Below, piece by piece: positions 8,675-16,954 of a stretch of DNA of 64,000 bases. How positions within the stretch are numbered: the first letter of the stretch is position 1; each line of letters opens with the position of its first letter. The notes below the pieces were generated by a model. The model saw only the letters and a list, made by a program, of their open reading frames with translations. It was not told the DNA's origin and ran no database searches. A program made the translations under genes and the position numbers. Where the stretch lies: NCBI RefSeq assembly GCF_004801415.1, contig NZ_SSNX01000002.1, forward strand, positions 557,072 to 621,071, in the 5' to 3' direction. This stretch comes from Deinococcus sp. KSM4-11. GTDB lineage: Bacteria; Deinococcota; Deinococci; Deinococcales; Deinococcaceae.

Positions 8675-11040
8675 GGGGTCTCCAGGGAAGGGTCGCCGGA
8701 TGGGGCGGAGGGGGGTGTAAGGGTGGGGCCGAGGGTGACGGGAGCGGCGGAATCGACCTTCACTGGGATCTGCCGGTCAAGGTAGTGCACCGTGACGGGG
8801 CGGGCCGGATCACCCGCGACGCGCCGCAGGATCACTTCGGTCAGGTGGCCATCCGCCCACGCCACATCGACGCTCAGGCCGCCGCGGGCCCGCAGGCCGC
8901 GCACTGCTCCCTGCGTCCAGTGTGGCGGCAGGGCCGGAAGCAGCCGCAGGTCGCCCCCCTGGCTTTGCAGGAGCAGTTCCGCGATCCCGGCCGTGCCGCC
9001 GAAATTGCCGTCGATCTGGAAGGGCGGGTGGTTGTCGAACAGGTTCGGCAGGGTGGATTTCGAGAGCAGCTGGCGCAGCATGGCCGCGGCCGCCGCGCCG
9101 TCGTGAAGTCGGGCGTGCAGGTTCAGCAGCCACGCGGCACTCCAGCCGGTGTGGCCGCCGCCGGCCGCCAGGCGAAGTTCCAGCGTGCGGCGGGCCGCCG
9201 CCTGCAGGTTCGGCCGCTCTCCCCACAGGTGCGCCGGATACAAGCCGTACAGGTGCGAGACGTGCCGGTGCCCGGGTTCGGACTCGGGGAAGGGGCGGCT
9301 CCATTCCAGCAGCTCGCCGCGTTCGCCCACCTGAAGTGGTCGCAGGCGGGGCAGGGCCAGCGAAATCTCCTGACGCAGCTCGGATGCGGTATCCAGTGTC
9401 TCGGCGGCCTGCGCCGCGATCTGGAGCAGGTCCTGGATGATGCTCAGATCCATGGTGCTGCTCTCGCTCACGGCGCAGGGGCGGCCCTCCGCGTCCAGAA
9501 AGCGGTTCTCCGGGCTGGTCGATGGACTGGTGCCCAGCGTACCCTCCCCCTCCTCGACCAGCCAGTCGAGCAGGAACCGGGCCGCGCCCTCCAGCACCGG
9601 CCAGTGGCGGGCAAGCACCTCGGGATCCGGGCGGAACAGCTGCCGCTCCCACAGCTGCCGCGCCAGCCACGCTCCGCCGAGCGGCCACATCGCCCAGCTG
9701 GCGTCGCCGCCGGTCGGGGTGCTCATGCGCCACAGATCCGTGTTGTGGTGGGCGGCCCAGCCGCGCGCGCCGTAGTTCACGCGGGCGGTGCGCTGGCCTG
9801 AGGCGGCCAACTCATGCAGCATCGTCTCCAGTGGCCCGCTCAGCTCGCCCAGGCCGCAGGGCTCGGCGGGCCAGTAGTTCATCTGGGTGTTGATGTTGAT
9901 GGTGTAGTCGGACTGCCAGGGGGGCTGCACGTGGGGATTCCACAGGCCCTGCAACGTGGCGGGTTGCCCGCCGGGCCGCGAACACGCGATCAGCAGGTAG
10001 CGGCCGAAATCGAAGTACAGCCGCTCCAGGTCGGCATCGGGTGTGCCCTGCGCGTATTGCCGCAGCCGCTCGTCGGTGGGCACGTCGTCGCGGCGCTCGC
10101 GGTTCAGATCCAGCGTCACGCGGTCGAACAGGGCCGCGTGATCCTGCCGGTGGCGATCGGTGAGCGTGTCGTCGCTCAGGGCGGATGCGTCGTCCAGCAC
10201 GCGGATGCACCGCTCCAGCGGTTCCGGGTCTCCGGATCGGGGCGCGACGTTCCACCCGGCGAAGCTGCTGGCCGCTGTGAACAGCAGCGTGAACCCGCTG
10301 GCCCCCTCGATCTGGAACCGGGCCGCGTGCCCATCGTCCGCGGGGAGAAACCCCACCTGTCCATCCGTCACGCGCACACGCAGCAGGCCGTGGCCCTCCA
10401 GCCCCAGGCCTGGCTCGTACAGCACCGGTTCCGGGTGCGGGGGGAGCCACGGGAAGGCGTCCAGCACGCGGGTCGGCAGGTGGATGTGCAGATGAAGGTC
10501 ACCAGATCGCCCATGAACCCGGTGGGGATGAGGCGACCCGAGAGAGACCACGTACCTGACGGCCGGATCCAGGCCGGTCCAGCGGCCCACCAGGACGTGA
10601 TCCGGGGCGCTGATGAAAGTCTCCCGCCGCTCTGCACCGAGCTGTACGGCGTGAATGGCGCTGCCCAGGTCGAGCGTCCGGCGGTACTCCACCTGCGGCT
10701 CCCCGCCGCCCACACGCTGCACGCGCAGGGTGCCGAGTGGCTGGTAGGCCTCGCCGAGGCGGCCTTCCAGGTGCGTCTCGACGACCTGCTGGGCGTCGTA
10801 CCAGCGTTCCTCCTTCAGGAGGGCACGGGCCAGTGGCAGGTACCGGCGGGCCTCGTAGTTGACGTCGTCGCGCGGCTGGCCAGACCACAGCGTGCCCTCG
10901 TTGAGATCCAGGTGCTCACCGTGTGGGTCGCCATGCAGGCCGCCGTGCACCATGGCCCCCAGCCAGCCATTGCCGACGGGAAGCGCCTCATTCCAGTCGG
11001 CCGCCGGGCGGGGGTACCACAGGGTGGAGCGGTGGGTCAT
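8671..11040 (-). CDS. Alpha-L-fucosidase, GH95
   Basis: A 789-residue protein with the GH95 layout: an N-terminal beta-sandwich domain starting LWYPRPAADWNEALPVGNGWLGAM, then an (alpha/alpha)6 barrel. The Asn-rich active-site strand NTQMNYWPAE lies near residue 385 and QIDGNFGGTAGI, carrying the family catalytic-site Asp, near residue 678. GH95 enzymes invert and typically cleave alpha-1,2-linked L-fucose from galactose, the linkage at the tip of xyloglucan F side chains. The start ATG at 11040 is preferred over one ten codons upstream because AAGGA precedes it and family members begin with the LWY strand. There is no signal peptide, so the substrate must be imported. It is 175 bp downstream of the binding protein gene and coupled to GH42. 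Confidence 0.9.
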   Translation of the reverse strand: MTHRSTLWYPRPAADWNEALPVGNGWLGAMVHGGLHGDPHGEHLDLNEGTLWSGQPRDDVNYEARRYLPLARALLKEERWYDAQQVVETHLEGRLGEAYQPLGTLRVQRVGGGEPQVEYRRTLDLGSAIHAVQLGAERRETFISAPDHVLVGRWTGLDPAVRYVVSLGSPHPHRVHGRSGDLHLHIHLPTRVLDAFPWLPPHPEPVLYEPGLGLEGHGLLRVRVTDGQVGFLPADDGHAARFQIEGASGFTLLFTAASSFAGWNVAPRSGDPEPLERCIRVLDDASALSDDTLTDRHRQDHAALFDRVTLDLNRERRDDVPTDERLRQYAQGTPDADLERLYFDFGRYLLIACSRPGGQPATLQGLWNPHVQPPWQSDYTININTQMNYWPAEPCGLGELSGPLETMLHELAASGQRTARVNYGARGWAAHHNTDLWRMSTPTGGDASWAMWPLGGAWLARQLWERQLFRPDPEVLARHWPVLEGAARFLLDWLVEEGEGTLGTSPSTSPENRFLDAEGRPCAVSESSTMDLSIIQDLLQIAAQAAETLDTASELRQEISLALPRLRPLQVGERGELLEWSRPFPESEPGHRHVSHLYGLYPAHLWGERPNLQAAARRTLELRLAAGGGHTGWSAAWLLNLHARLHDGAAAAAMLRQLLSKSTLPNLFDNHPPFQIDGNFGGTAGIAELLLQSQGGDLRLLPALPPHWTQGAVRGLRARGGLSVDVAWADGHLTEVILRRVAGDPARPVTVHYLDRQIPVKVDSAAPVTLGPTLTPPSAPSGDPSLETP

Positions 11041-11215
11041 GGGTGAGTGTCCTTGGAGGAGTGGCGCCACCCTGCGGGGATCAATATGGGCAGGCGCAGA
11101 ACGGGAATCGGGCAGGCCAGCGTGATTCGGGGTGCCGGTTCCAGTTGGCCCGGAAGGGGATACAGGTCATGGCGGCGCCCGCCGGGAGCGTGGCGGGCGC
11201 GGCACCAGCGACGCT

Positions 11216-12877
11216 TTACTTGATCACATTCCAGAGGGTCAGGCGATCCTTGACCAGCGCGGACTCCATGTCGGCGTACTTGCCGACCTTGGCGGTCAGC
11301 TCGGCCAGGAACGCGTCGTAGGCCTTGTCGAAGTCGGCGGGTTTGCCGAGGATCATTCGGGGAATGGCCTTGCGGGCGATGTCCTGTTCCTTGTTGAAGA
11401 ACTCGTTGAGCGGGTTGTCCTGCGAGACCTGGATCGACCACGCCGCGCCCCACGGCTTGGGCTGGAAGGTGCTGGCCTTGGGCAGCAGGTCGTTCCAGAG
11501 TTTGGCCTTGTACGCGCTCAGCGCGGCCTTCTCGGAAGGCGTGTAGGCGTCGATGATCTGCTCGGGGTAGGTGGTGGTGTAGTAATTGCCGCCCGGGTCC
11601 TTCACGCCGTCACCGTATCGGATGGAGATGTTGTAGTTCCCGACGCCGGTGGTGCGCTGGAACGTGGCGGGGTCGCCGTTCTTCTGCTTGAGCACGGCGT
11701 CCGGGATCACGCGCTTGCCGCCCTGCACCACATACTGCTTGCCCTGCACCCCCCAGTTCTTCAGCACCTGTCCTTCCGGGCTGGCGAGGTAGTCGAGGAA
11801 CTTGATTGCCGCGATGGGATCCTTGCACGACTTGGTGATTCCGATGCCCCAGCCGCCGACGAAGCCGGTGGGCTGGTTGTACGCGACCTTGATGCCGGGC
11901 TTGGTGGTCACGCCGAAGCGGCCGTACATCTGGTCGTGCTTCCCGGCAGCCTTGAGCGAGTTCACAGCGTCCCCGATCTCCCACCCGGCGTCGATCACGC
12001 CGACCACGCGTCCCGAGGCGATCTTGGCGAGGTACTGGTCGTACTTCTGCGTGAAGCTCTCCGGGTCGAGCAGACCGATGTCGTTCATGTGGTTGAGCCA
12101 GCGGAAGTACTCGCGTTCCTCCGGCTTGAAGAAATGCAGCGTGGCCTTGTACGTCTTGGGATCGATGTACCATTCGCCGTCGTCGCTCCCGCCCGTCGCC
12201 CAGAACGCCGGGTTGGTCACGCTGATCAGGAAGCGCCAGTCGTCCGCCAGCAGGCTCAGGCCGATGGTGGGACGGCCGTCGGCGGTCTTGGGGTGCGCCT
12301 TGATATACGTGGCGATCACCTTCTCGTAGTCCGCCAGGGTCTTCACCTGCGGGTACTTCTGCTCCTTCAGGGCCGCGAGCTGCAGCTTGAACCACGCGTC
12401 CGTGTCGAAGTACGTCTGGTTGATCGCGTCGTTGGTGGGCACGAAGTAGATGCCGCGATCCTTGTTTGAGAAGCGCATGCGGTCGAACTGGTTGCCGATC
12501 ACGCGCTTGATGTTCGGCGCGTACTTGTTGATCAGGTCGGTCAGGTCGAGCATCGCCCCGGCGTCGACCAGCACGCCGGCGGCGCCCTTGGGCGAGATCA
12601 GGTCCGGGTACTGGCCGGACGCGGCGATCAGGTTGATCTTCTCGTCCGGGCTGCCGACCGCGAACTCGGCCTTCAGGGTCACGCCGGTCTTCGCGGTGAT
12701 CACCTTGCCGACCTCGTCCTGCATGCCGTTCCAGTTGGCATTGGGATCGGCGAAGAAGGCCGTGAAGGTGATCGGCTTGGGCGTTGTGCCCTGCGCGGTC
12801 ACGGTGCCCGCAGCGGTCAGGGCCAGGGTCAGCAGGGCGAGGGTGGTGCGGGCGGTCACGCGGCGGGTACGGTTCAT
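11216..12877 (-). CDS. Oligosaccharide ABC transporter substrate-binding protein, LplA type
   Basis: A 553-residue extracellular solute-binding protein of the large LplA/family-1 group used by CUT1 importers for complex oligosaccharides. It has a 29-residue signal peptide with an Ala-x-Ala end (TVTAQG) and no lipobox cysteine. Typical features are the N-terminal lobe FTAFFADPNANWN, the GKVITAKTGV segment, and the GGWGIGITKSCKDPIAAIKFLDYLASPEGQ stretch conserved in the family. The start ATG at 12877 has AAGGAGG seven bases before it. It follows its two permeases and precedes the three glycosidases in one operon, which points to import of branched xyloglucan-type oligosaccharides. The ATPase is not in the window; such systems often share an MsmK-like ATPase. 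Confidence 0.88.
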   Translation of the reverse strand: MNRTRRVTARTTLALLTLALTAAGTVTAQGTTPKPITFTAFFADPNANWNGMQDEVGKVITAKTGVTLKAEFAVGSPDEKINLIAASGQYPDLISPKGAAGVLVDAGAMLDLTDLINKYAPNIKRVIGNQFDRMRFSNKDRGIYFVPTNDAINQTYFDTDAWFKLQLAALKEQKYPQVKTLADYEKVIATYIKAHPKTADGRPTIGLSLLADDWRFLISVTNPAFWATGGSDDGEWYIDPKTYKATLHFFKPEEREYFRWLNHMNDIGLLDPESFTQKYDQYLAKIASGRVVGVIDAGWEIGDAVNSLKAAGKHDQMYGRFGVTTKPGIKVAYNQPTGFVGGWGIGITKSCKDPIAAIKFLDYLASPEGQVLKNWGVQGKQYVVQGGKRVIPDAVLKQKNGDPATFQRTTGVGNYNISIRYGDGVKDPGGNYYTTTYPEQIIDAYTPSEKAALSAYKAKLWNDLLPKASTFQPKPWGAAWSIQVSQDNPLNEFFNKEQDIARKAIPRMILGKPADFDKAYDAFLAELTAKVGKYADMESALVKDRLTLWNVIK

Positions 12878-12920
12878 GGGGCCTCCTTGGGCGGGGAACA
12901 GGAATGGGACGGGGGGTGGT

Positions 12921-13814
12921 TCAGCCCTTGACGGCGCCGAGGGTCATGCCGGCCACGAAATACCGCTGCAGGAACGGGTAGACGACCAGGATCGGGGTGA
13001 TGGTGATGATGGTGATCGCCATCTTGATCGAGTCCGGGGTGATCTGCTGGGTCTTGAGTTCGCTGCTGTGCATGGCGTCTGCGCCGGACTGGGTGGACTG
13101 CAGGATCTTCATCAGCTCGAACTGCAGCGTGCTCAGCTGCGGGCTGCTGCTGTTGTACAGGTACGTGTCGAACCACGAATTCCACTGGCCCACCGCGATG
13201 AACAGCGCGACCGTGGCGAGCACCGGGGCGCACAGCGGCAGGATGATCCGCACGAAGATCACCAGGTCGTTCGCGCCGTCGATGCGGGCACTTTCCTGGA
13301 GTTCGACGGGCAGTTCGTCCATGTACGAGCGGATCATGAAGATGTTGAAGGCGTTGATCAGCGTGGGCAGGATGTACACCCAGAAGGTGTTCATGAGGTG
13401 CAGGTCGCGGATCAGCAGGAAGCCGGGGATCAGGCCGCCGCTGACGTACAGCGTGATCGCCAGGAAGCGCGAGAGCAGCCCTCGCCCCAGGAAGTCCCGG
13501 CGGCTCAGGACGTACGCGACCATGGCGCACGCGCCCAGGCTGAGCACCGTGCCGATCACCGTCCGGGCGACCGAGATGAAGAAGGCCTGCGGGATGTTGC
13601 CGTACGCGAAGATCGCGCGGAAGTTGTCCAGCGTGGGGTGGCGGGGAAACACGGTGATGCCGCCGCGCACGGTGTCCTGCGACTGGTTCAGCGCGATGGC
13701 CAGCACGTTCAGGAAGGGGTAGACCGTCACGATCAGCACGAGCAGCATCAGCGCGCCGTTCACGAGGTCGAAAGTCGAGGGCCGGGCACGTGGCCCCGTG
13801 GGAAGGTGCGTCAT
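12921..13814 (-). CDS. ABC sugar permease, YtcP/LplC type (inner-membrane subunit 2)
   Basis: A 297-residue permease with six predicted membrane segments, starting near LVNGALMLLVLIVTVYPF. The cytoplasmic EAA loop ELQESARIDGANDLVIFVRIILP at about residues 190-212 contacts the ATPase. The C-terminus PFLQRYFVAGMTLGAVKG is typical of YtcP-like subunits. ATG at 13814 is chosen over one seven codons upstream because GGAGG stands directly before it. It forms the transporter with the permease starting at 14934 and the binding protein at 12877. Confidence 0.9.
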   Translation of the reverse strand: MTHLPTGPRARPSTFDLVNGALMLLVLIVTVYPFLNVLAIALNQSQDTVRGGITVFPRHPTLDNFRAIFAYGNIPQAFFISVARTVIGTVLSLGACAMVAYVLSRRDFLGRGLLSRFLAITLYVSGGLIPGFLLIRDLHLMNTFWVYILPTLINAFNIFMIRSYMDELPVELQESARIDGANDLVIFVRIILPLCAPVLATVALFIAVGQWNSWFDTYLYNSSSPQLSTLQFELMKILQSTQSGADAMHSSELKTQQITPDSIKMAITIITITPILVVYPFLQRYFVAGMTLGAVKG

Positions 13815-13835
13815 ACCGAACCTCCGTGATTCCAA

Positions 13836-13974
13836 GACATCCCGTGGAAAGATCGGGCTGTCCTTCCATCACTCCAGTTCGGTACGCGGCTTCTGCTCGC
13901 TCTCCTGCGGAGCTTTGCAAGTCCGCTCGGGTTCGTCTTCGCCTCACCTGAAGTTGGTCTCATGTCCAGGCCTC
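13836..13974 (-). other. Spacer between the two permease genes: 50-codon ORF or repeat-derived insert
   Basis: This is the only long gap inside the transporter unit. Just after the upstream permease stop there is TAGGAGGCC and then an ATG at about 13958 that opens about 50 codons, ending in a TGA that overlaps the next permease start as ATGA. The frame is rich in AGA/AGG/GCA-type codons unlike the neighbours and encodes an Arg/Ser-rich peptide with no domain. The DNA contains GAGAGCGAGCAGAAGCCGC and GGAGTG strings also found in the repeat element at 43.2 kb. I therefore think it is more likely a small dispersed repeat that landed in the operon than a real gene. Confidence 0.35.
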
Positions 13975-14934
13975 CTAGATAATGCTGTCGCCGGTCTTAC
14001 GGCGGAAGAAGGCGTTCGCGCCGAACAGCAGCGCCAGCCCGACCAGGGAATTGACGACACCGATGGCCGTGCCGAAGCTGAATTTGTTCATGCCGATGCC
14101 GTTCTGGAGCGCGTACAGGTCGAGCACCAGGGCGCTGTCCTTGACCACTGGGTTACTGAGCAGCAGCTGTTTCTCGAAGCCGATGGCGGTCAGGTGCCCG
14201 ATGCTCAGCACGAACAGGATGATCACCACGCGGCTGATGCCGGGCAGCGTGATGTGCCGCATCAACTGCCAGCGTCCGGCTCCATCGACGCGCGCGGCCT
14301 CGTACAGGGCCGGCTCGATGGCGGTCATGACGGCCAGGTAGATGATGGTGTTCCAGCCGATCTCCTTCCACAGGTCAGAGAGCACGACCACACCCCAGAA
14401 GTAATTGCTGTGCGCCATGAACTGCACGGGCGGCCCGCCGAAGTGGGCGATCAGCTGGTTGATGGGGCCGCCGTCGGTGCTGAGCATCTTGTACACCAGC
14501 CCCGCCACGACCACCCACGACACGAAGTGCGGCAGGTACGACACGGTCTGCACGGTGCGTTTGAACAGGCCGGCGCGCATCTCGTTGAGAAGCAGCGCGA
14601 AGATGATGGGCAGCGTGAAGCCCAGGATCAGGCCCAGCACGCTCATGCCCAGCGTGTTCTTCAGGGCCAGGTAGAAGGTCTCGTCCTGGAAGAGGTCGGT
14701 GAAATTCTTGAGGCCCACCCACTGCTGCTCGAAGAAGGGCCGGCCGGGCCGGTAGCGCTGGAAGGCCATCAGCCAGCCCCAGATCGGCACGTAGTTGAAC
14801 ACGAACACCAGCGCCACGAAGGGCAGGGACATGGCGAGCAGGTAGCGCTGTTCGTGGGCGCGTTTCAGGAGGCGCGGGCGGCGTCTGGGTTCGGCGCGGG
14901 AGCGGGCGGCCGGGCTGAGTCCTGAACTGTGCAT
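13975..14934 (-). CDS. ABC sugar permease, LplB type (inner-membrane subunit 1)
   Basis: A 319-residue permease. It starts with an Arg-rich cytoplasmic tail and has six membrane segments. The first, LAMSLPFVALVFVFNYVPIWG, with the following FQRYRPG motif, is typical of LplB-like subunits. The EAA loop EAARVDGAGRWQLMRHITLPG is in the second half. The start ATG at 14934 is preceded by GGAGG; a start 13 codons upstream has no such site. It is the first gene of the oligosaccharide-importer/glycosidase operon, with the promoter and LacI operator in the 222-bp gap to the divergent lacI-family gene. Confidence 0.9.
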   Translation of the reverse strand: MHSSGLSPAARSRAEPRRRPRLLKRAHEQRYLLAMSLPFVALVFVFNYVPIWGWLMAFQRYRPGRPFFEQQWVGLKNFTDLFQDETFYLALKNTLGMSVLGLILGFTLPIIFALLLNEMRAGLFKRTVQTVSYLPHFVSWVVVAGLVYKMLSTDGGPINQLIAHFGGPPVQFMAHSNYFWGVVVLSDLWKEIGWNTIIYLAVMTAIEPALYEAARVDGAGRWQLMRHITLPGISRVVIILFVLSIGHLTAIGFEKQLLLSNPVVKDSALVLDLYALQNGIGMNKFSFGTAIGVVNSLVGLALLFGANAFFRRKTGDSII

Positions 14935-15018
14935 GGGGCCTCCAGGGTGGAGCGGGGGAACGCGGCGGGGCAAGAGCGGCAGACGACAACGGCGTCCACG
15001 GTCTCGGCGGGCCGGGGC

Positions 15019-15072
15019 TTGACAACGAACTGGTGTGGGATCACCGTACTATCGAAACGATTCGATTGTCAA
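15019..15072. promoter_or_regulatory. Divergent promoter region with LacI-family operator
   Basis: The 16-mer ATCGAAACGATTCGAT at 15051-15066 has perfect 6-bp arms around ACGA and includes a central CG as LacI-family operators do. It is flanked by TTGACA on the plus strand (15019-15024) and TTGACA on the minus strand (15067-15072), themselves an inverted repeat TTGACAA/TTGTCAA. The minus -35 with an 18-bp spacer gives a weak -10 TACGGT, so the operator sits between -35 and -10 of the operon promoter, an ideal place for repression. The plus -35 would serve the regulator gene. The palindrome is seen; assignment to the adjacent LacI protein is inference. Confidence 0.65.
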
Positions 15073-15156
15073 TGGGTGTGGTTCGACACCCCAAGCCAGA
15101 CGTCACCTCGACACCGTCCACCGCGCCCGCTATGGTGAACCCACCACGAGGCCCCC

Positions 15157-16170
15157 ATGCCCACGATCAAGGATGTCGCCGCCCACGCCGGAGTCTCACC
15201 CAGCACCGTCCACTACGCCCTGAACGGCAAACGCAGCATCTCGCCCGCCGTCCGCGAACGGGTATTGGCCTCTGTTGAGGCCCTGGACTACTCGGCCAGC
15301 GCCGTCGCTCAGCGCATGCGCGAGCACCGCTCGTACTCCCTGGGGCTGGTCGCTCCGGCCCTGCCCGCCAGCGACGCCGCCATGATGGAACTCCTGACCG
15401 CCACCGCCGCCCGCACCAGCAGCGCCGACCACACCCTGGGCATCTTCCTCAACCAGACGCCGCAGCAGGTGCTCGCCCTGCTGCGCGGCCAGTACGTCGA
15501 CGGCGTGCTGCTGATCGAGACGGCCCACGACGATCCCCGCATCGAGGCCCTGCGCGGCAGCGCCCACCCCTTCGTGCTGATCGGACAGACCGGCGACATG
15601 ACTGGTCTCAGTTCCGTGGACTTCGACTTCGAGGAGGCCTTCTACCTCGCCTTCGATCACCTCGCGCGCCTCGGCCACCGCGAGATCGGCTTTCTGGTGC
15701 CGCCCGGCGCGGCCGACGACGACCAGGGCGAGCGCAAGGAGAACTGGTACGCCACCCGGCGCGGTCTGTACCGCGCCCAGCAGCAGCACGGCTTCCGGGT
15801 CGAGCTTGAACCGGCCCCCCTCGACATCGAGAACGGCCACCGCGCCGCCCTGCGCCTGATCGAACGGTCTCCGCACCTGAGCGCGATTGTGGCCTCCGGG
15901 CACACGCAGGTCGGCGTGCTGCGCGCGCTGTATTCCAAGGGCCTGCGCGTCCCGGACGACTGTTCCGTCATCGGGGTCACCACGGCCCAGATTGCCGAGT
16001 GGACGATTCCGCGCCTCACCAGCGTCGATCTGCCGCTGGCCGCCATGAGCGTCGCCGCGACCGACCTGCTGCTGCGCAAGGTGAACGGCGAGGCCGTCAC
16101 CGAACAGCTGCTGCTTCCCGCCGCGCTGGTCGAACGCGAAAGTACTGCTCCCCCCCGGAGGACGCCATGA
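15157..16170 (+). CDS. LacI-family transcriptional regulator
   Basis: A 337-residue repressor-type protein. Residues 1-50 are the LacI helix-turn-helix (TIKDVAAHAGVSPSTVHYALNGKRSISPAVRERV) and the rest is a two-lobe periplasmic-binding-like sensor domain beginning SLGLVAPALP. The hinge helix lies around SASAVAQRMREHRS. It is divergent from the xyloglucan-type operon and most likely responds to a released sugar or an oligosaccharide to derepress that operon and its own gene. Its stop overlaps the SDR start as ATGA. Confidence 0.92.
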   Translation: MPTIKDVAAHAGVSPSTVHYALNGKRSISPAVRERVLASVEALDYSASAVAQRMREHRSYSLGLVAPALPASDAAMMELLTATAARTSSADHTLGIFLNQTPQQVLALLRGQYVDGVLLIETAHDDPRIEALRGSAHPFVLIGQTGDMTGLSSVDFDFEEAFYLAFDHLARLGHREIGFLVPPGAADDDQGERKENWYATRRGLYRAQQQHGFRVELEPAPLDIENGHRAALRLIERSPHLSAIVASGHTQVGVLRALYSKGLRVPDDCSVIGVTTAQIAEWTIPRLTSVDLPLAAMSVAATDLLLRKVNGEAVTEQLLLPAALVERESTAPPRRTP

Positions 16171-16928
16171 ACATCGATCTACGCGGACACACAGCGCTCG
16201 TGACCGGCGGCAGCGGACAGCTCGGCCGCGTCATGTGCCGCACCCTGGCCACCTGCGGCGCGGACATCGCCATCCACTACCACCGGAACGCCGCGCAGGC
16301 ACACGCCCTCCAGGCGGAGCTCACGGCGCTGGGGGTGCGCGCCCACGCCGTCCAGGCCGACGTGACCGACGAAACAAGCGTGCTGGGGATGCGCGACGCT
16401 GTTCAGGCCGTCCTGGGTTCCCCGGACATCATCGTGAACAACGCCGTGGCGCAGTATGCCTGGACGACGGTTCTCGAGCAGCCCCTGGAGGACTTCGACA
16501 GCCAGTACCGCACGACTGTTCTGCACGCCGTCCTGATGGCCCGTGCCTTCGTCCCGGCCATGACTCTGCGCGGCGGTGGGCGCGTGATCGCCATCAATAC
16601 CGAGTGCGCCATGCAGGCCGCGCCCACACAGAGTGCCTACGTGGCTGGCAAGCGCGGCCTGGACGGCGTGATGCGCGTGCTGGCGCGCGAGGTCGGGGAG
16701 CACCAGATCACCGTGAACCAGGTCGCGCCCGGCTGGATGGTCAGCGAGGATCACCCCGCCGACGGCAGCGACGCCCAGGCCGCCTACGCCAGGAACGTGC
16801 CCCTGCGCCGGCGCGGCACCGACCAGGACGTCGCCAACCTCGTCGCGTTCCTCGCCTCGGATCTCGCGGCCTTCATCAGCGGGCAGTACATCTCCGTCAG
16901 CGGCGGCAACGTCATGCCGACCATCTGA
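16167..16928 (+). CDS. Short-chain dehydrogenase/reductase (classical SDR)
   Basis: A 253-residue SDR. The cofactor motif TGGSGQLG follows the first strand, NNA appears as VNNAVAQ, and the Tyr-x3-Lys pair is YVAGK. The usual catalytic Ser is replaced by a Thr/Glu stretch (AINTECAMQ), which is unusual and may affect activity or specificity. The C-terminus SGQYISVSGGNVM is standard. ATG at 16167 has CGGAGG before it and overlaps the LacI-family stop, so it belongs to the regulator's transcript. A sugar or polyol oxidation role linked to the neighbouring operon is possible. Confidence 0.85.
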   Translation: MNIDLRGHTALVTGGSGQLGRVMCRTLATCGADIAIHYHRNAAQAHALQAELTALGVRAHAVQADVTDETSVLGMRDAVQAVLGSPDIIVNNAVAQYAWTTVLEQPLEDFDSQYRTTVLHAVLMARAFVPAMTLRGGGRVIAINTECAMQAAPTQSAYVAGKRGLDGVMRVLAREVGEHQITVNQVAPGWMVSEDHPADGSDAQAAYARNVPLRRRGTDQDVANLVAFLASDLAAFISGQYISVSGGNVMPTI

Positions 16929-16933
16929 CAAGA

Positions 16934-16954
16934 GCGCGCCGTGGTCAGGCGCGC
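16934..16954. terminator. Hairpin between convergent SDR and EamA genes
   Basis: GCGCGCC at 16934-16940 and GGCGCGC at 16948-16954 form a 7-bp GC stem with a 7-base loop. It overlaps the stop codon of the EamA gene and is placed to end transcription from both sides. There is no T-tract, so termination strength is uncertain. Confidence 0.45.
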
